Shown here one piece after another: positions 5,696 to 6,452 of a DNA stretch of 6,452 bases. The stretch is taken from contig QNAF01000155.1 of NCBI GenBank assembly GCA_003641405.1, positions 1-6,452 on the forward strand, written 5' to 3'. Made by a program: the position numbers and the translations under genes. Within the stretch, counting starts at the first letter, position 1, and the number at the start of each line of letters is the position of its first letter. Below the pieces are notes generated by a model, which searched no databases, was not told the DNA's origin, and was given only the letters and a program-made list of their open reading frames with translations. This DNA is from Candidatus Zixiibacteriota bacterium. Lineage in GTDB: Bacteria > Zixibacteria > MSB-5A5 > GN15 > FEB-12.

Positions 5696-6452
5696 AACTT
5701 AAATAGTTTCCTGAGACGATCGGTTTCTTCGGGCACGGAGTAGTCACTGATCCAGGGGAACGAAGCAAGCGAGAAGGTGACAACCAGCACTCCCGGTGCA
5801 AGCATCGCCAGGAACACGGCGTACCTGAGAGCCGCAATCTGACCTTCACCGAGAAATCTTGCCGCAAGGCCACGATCGACAATCGGATAGATCAGGGATA
5901 TCAGCTCAATCGCGGCCACAGCGAATGTCAGCTTGAGCAGGGGAAACACCGAAGGAGTGCCTTTCCCGACACGGAATGAAGGTTTCACAACAAGCAGAGC
6001 AAAAACCCCATTGTAAATGCAAGAGGCAATGGAAGATACCAGCCAGGCATAGGCGAGAGCTTCGATATCCAACCGCTCGTTCAATGACAGCACAATAACG
6101 AGTACAATGATATTTACGAGGAACGGTGACAGGGCAGGTGAGACAAAGTGCTTTTTCTTGAACTGCCAGCCCCGGAAGTATGCCTCCAGGCCACGAAAAA
6201 ACACAAAGGCGGCCAGAATCATGATCAGGCGTACGCCAAGATTGTTTTGCTCGGCTGCTAACTCGGGCGCCAGAGCATGAAGGATCTCTGAGCGCAGTAG
6301 ACCAATACCCAGGGAAATGACCGCAAGAATACCGGCAAATGCGAACAGTCCTTTCCAGAAAAGTGCCGACTCCCGGGCTGTTTGATCCTCGGCACTGCTC
6401 TCCGCTGTTTTCTGCATGACGGGGATGATGGCTGTCGGCAGGGCTGCAAAGA
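5656..6452 (-). CDS. MurJ/MviN-family flippase, N-terminus outside the window, C-terminus truncated
   Basis: Partial CDS: 264 residues are visible, continuing beyond the window edge without a stop. It resembles the MVF (MurJ/MviN) branch of MOP-superfamily flippases, which move lipid-linked saccharides across the inner membrane. The visible start FAALPTAIIPVMQKT matches the family's AxxPxxxPxxxx segment, followed by about six hydrophobic helices including VRLIMILAAFVFFRGLEAYFRGW, SPFLVNIIVLVIVLSL and a stretch ending IYPIVDRGLAARFLGEGQIAALRYA, typical of the middle of the family. The frame ends soon after FPWISDYSVPEETDRLRKLFK. MurJ-like proteins normally have about 500 residues and 14 helices, so a large C-terminal part is missing. 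The final residues LSQVLSSQRRDET are encoded by hairpin repeat B. No continuation is seen in another frame, so this is not a simple frameshift. The product is probably non-functional or altered. A polysaccharide role is inferred from context; it could also serve peptidoglycan. Confidence 0.85.
   Translation of the reverse strand, partial: FAALPTAIIPVMQKTAESSAEDQTARESALFWKGLFAFAGILAVISLGIGLLRSEILHALAPELAAEQNNLGVRLIMILAAFVFFRGLEAYFRGWQFKKKHFVSPALSPFLVNIIVLVIVLSLNERLDIEALAYAWLVSSIASCIYNGVFALLVVKPSFRVGKGTPSVFPLLKLTFAVAAIELISLIYPIVDRGLAARFLGEGQIAALRYAVFLAMLAPGVLVVTFSLASFPWISDYSVPEETDRLRKLFKLSQVLSSQRRDET

Overview
The window looks like part of a surface-polysaccharide (capsule or exopolysaccharide) locus from a Gram-negative, probably uncultured bacterium. 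The evidence is a Wzi-like outer-membrane beta-barrel, a polyprenyl-phosphate sugar phosphotransferase and a MurJ/MviN-type flippase, all encoded on the minus strand. Base composition is balanced and Shine-Dalgarno sites are recognisable. The protein styles recall FCB-group or candidate-phylum genomes such as Zixibacteria, but that placement is a guess.

In transcription order (right to left) the layout is as follows. (1) 6452-5656: a flippase, cut by the window edge at its N-terminus and ending early at its C-terminus, exactly where a hairpin repeat begins. (2) 5695-5168: about 490 bases without a confident gene. It holds two copies of a related 43-48 nt hairpin repeat with a small hairpin between them, a 17-bp dyad beside a sigma-54-like -24/-12 sequence, and a leader of roughly 215 nt with hairpins. 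(3) 5167-4115: a HisC-like aminotransferase-fold protein that has lost the Schiff-base lysine and other cofactor contacts, so it is probably a pseudoenzyme. (4) 4114-3853: a 262-nt gap with a possible 21-codon ORF whose stop abuts an in-frame ATG. (5) 3852-2338: a polyprenyl glycosylphosphotransferase that starts glycan assembly. (6) 2337-2165: a gap with a long double hairpin. (7) 2164-701: a Wzi-like barrel with a signal peptide. (8) 700-540: a short gap. (9) 539-1: the N-terminal third of a succinate-semialdehyde-type aldehyde dehydrogenase, cut by the window edge and probably not part of the polysaccharide pathway.

The likely joint role is as follows. The phosphotransferase loads the first sugar phosphate onto undecaprenyl phosphate at the inner membrane, a flippase would turn lipid-linked units outward, and the Wzi-like barrel would hold or organise polymer at the outer membrane. 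The dead aminotransferase heads the phosphotransferase/Wzi gene set and its role is unknown. The most notable points are this pseudoenzyme, the flippase truncated at a hairpin repeat, the two repeat types, and the possible sigma-54 promoter.
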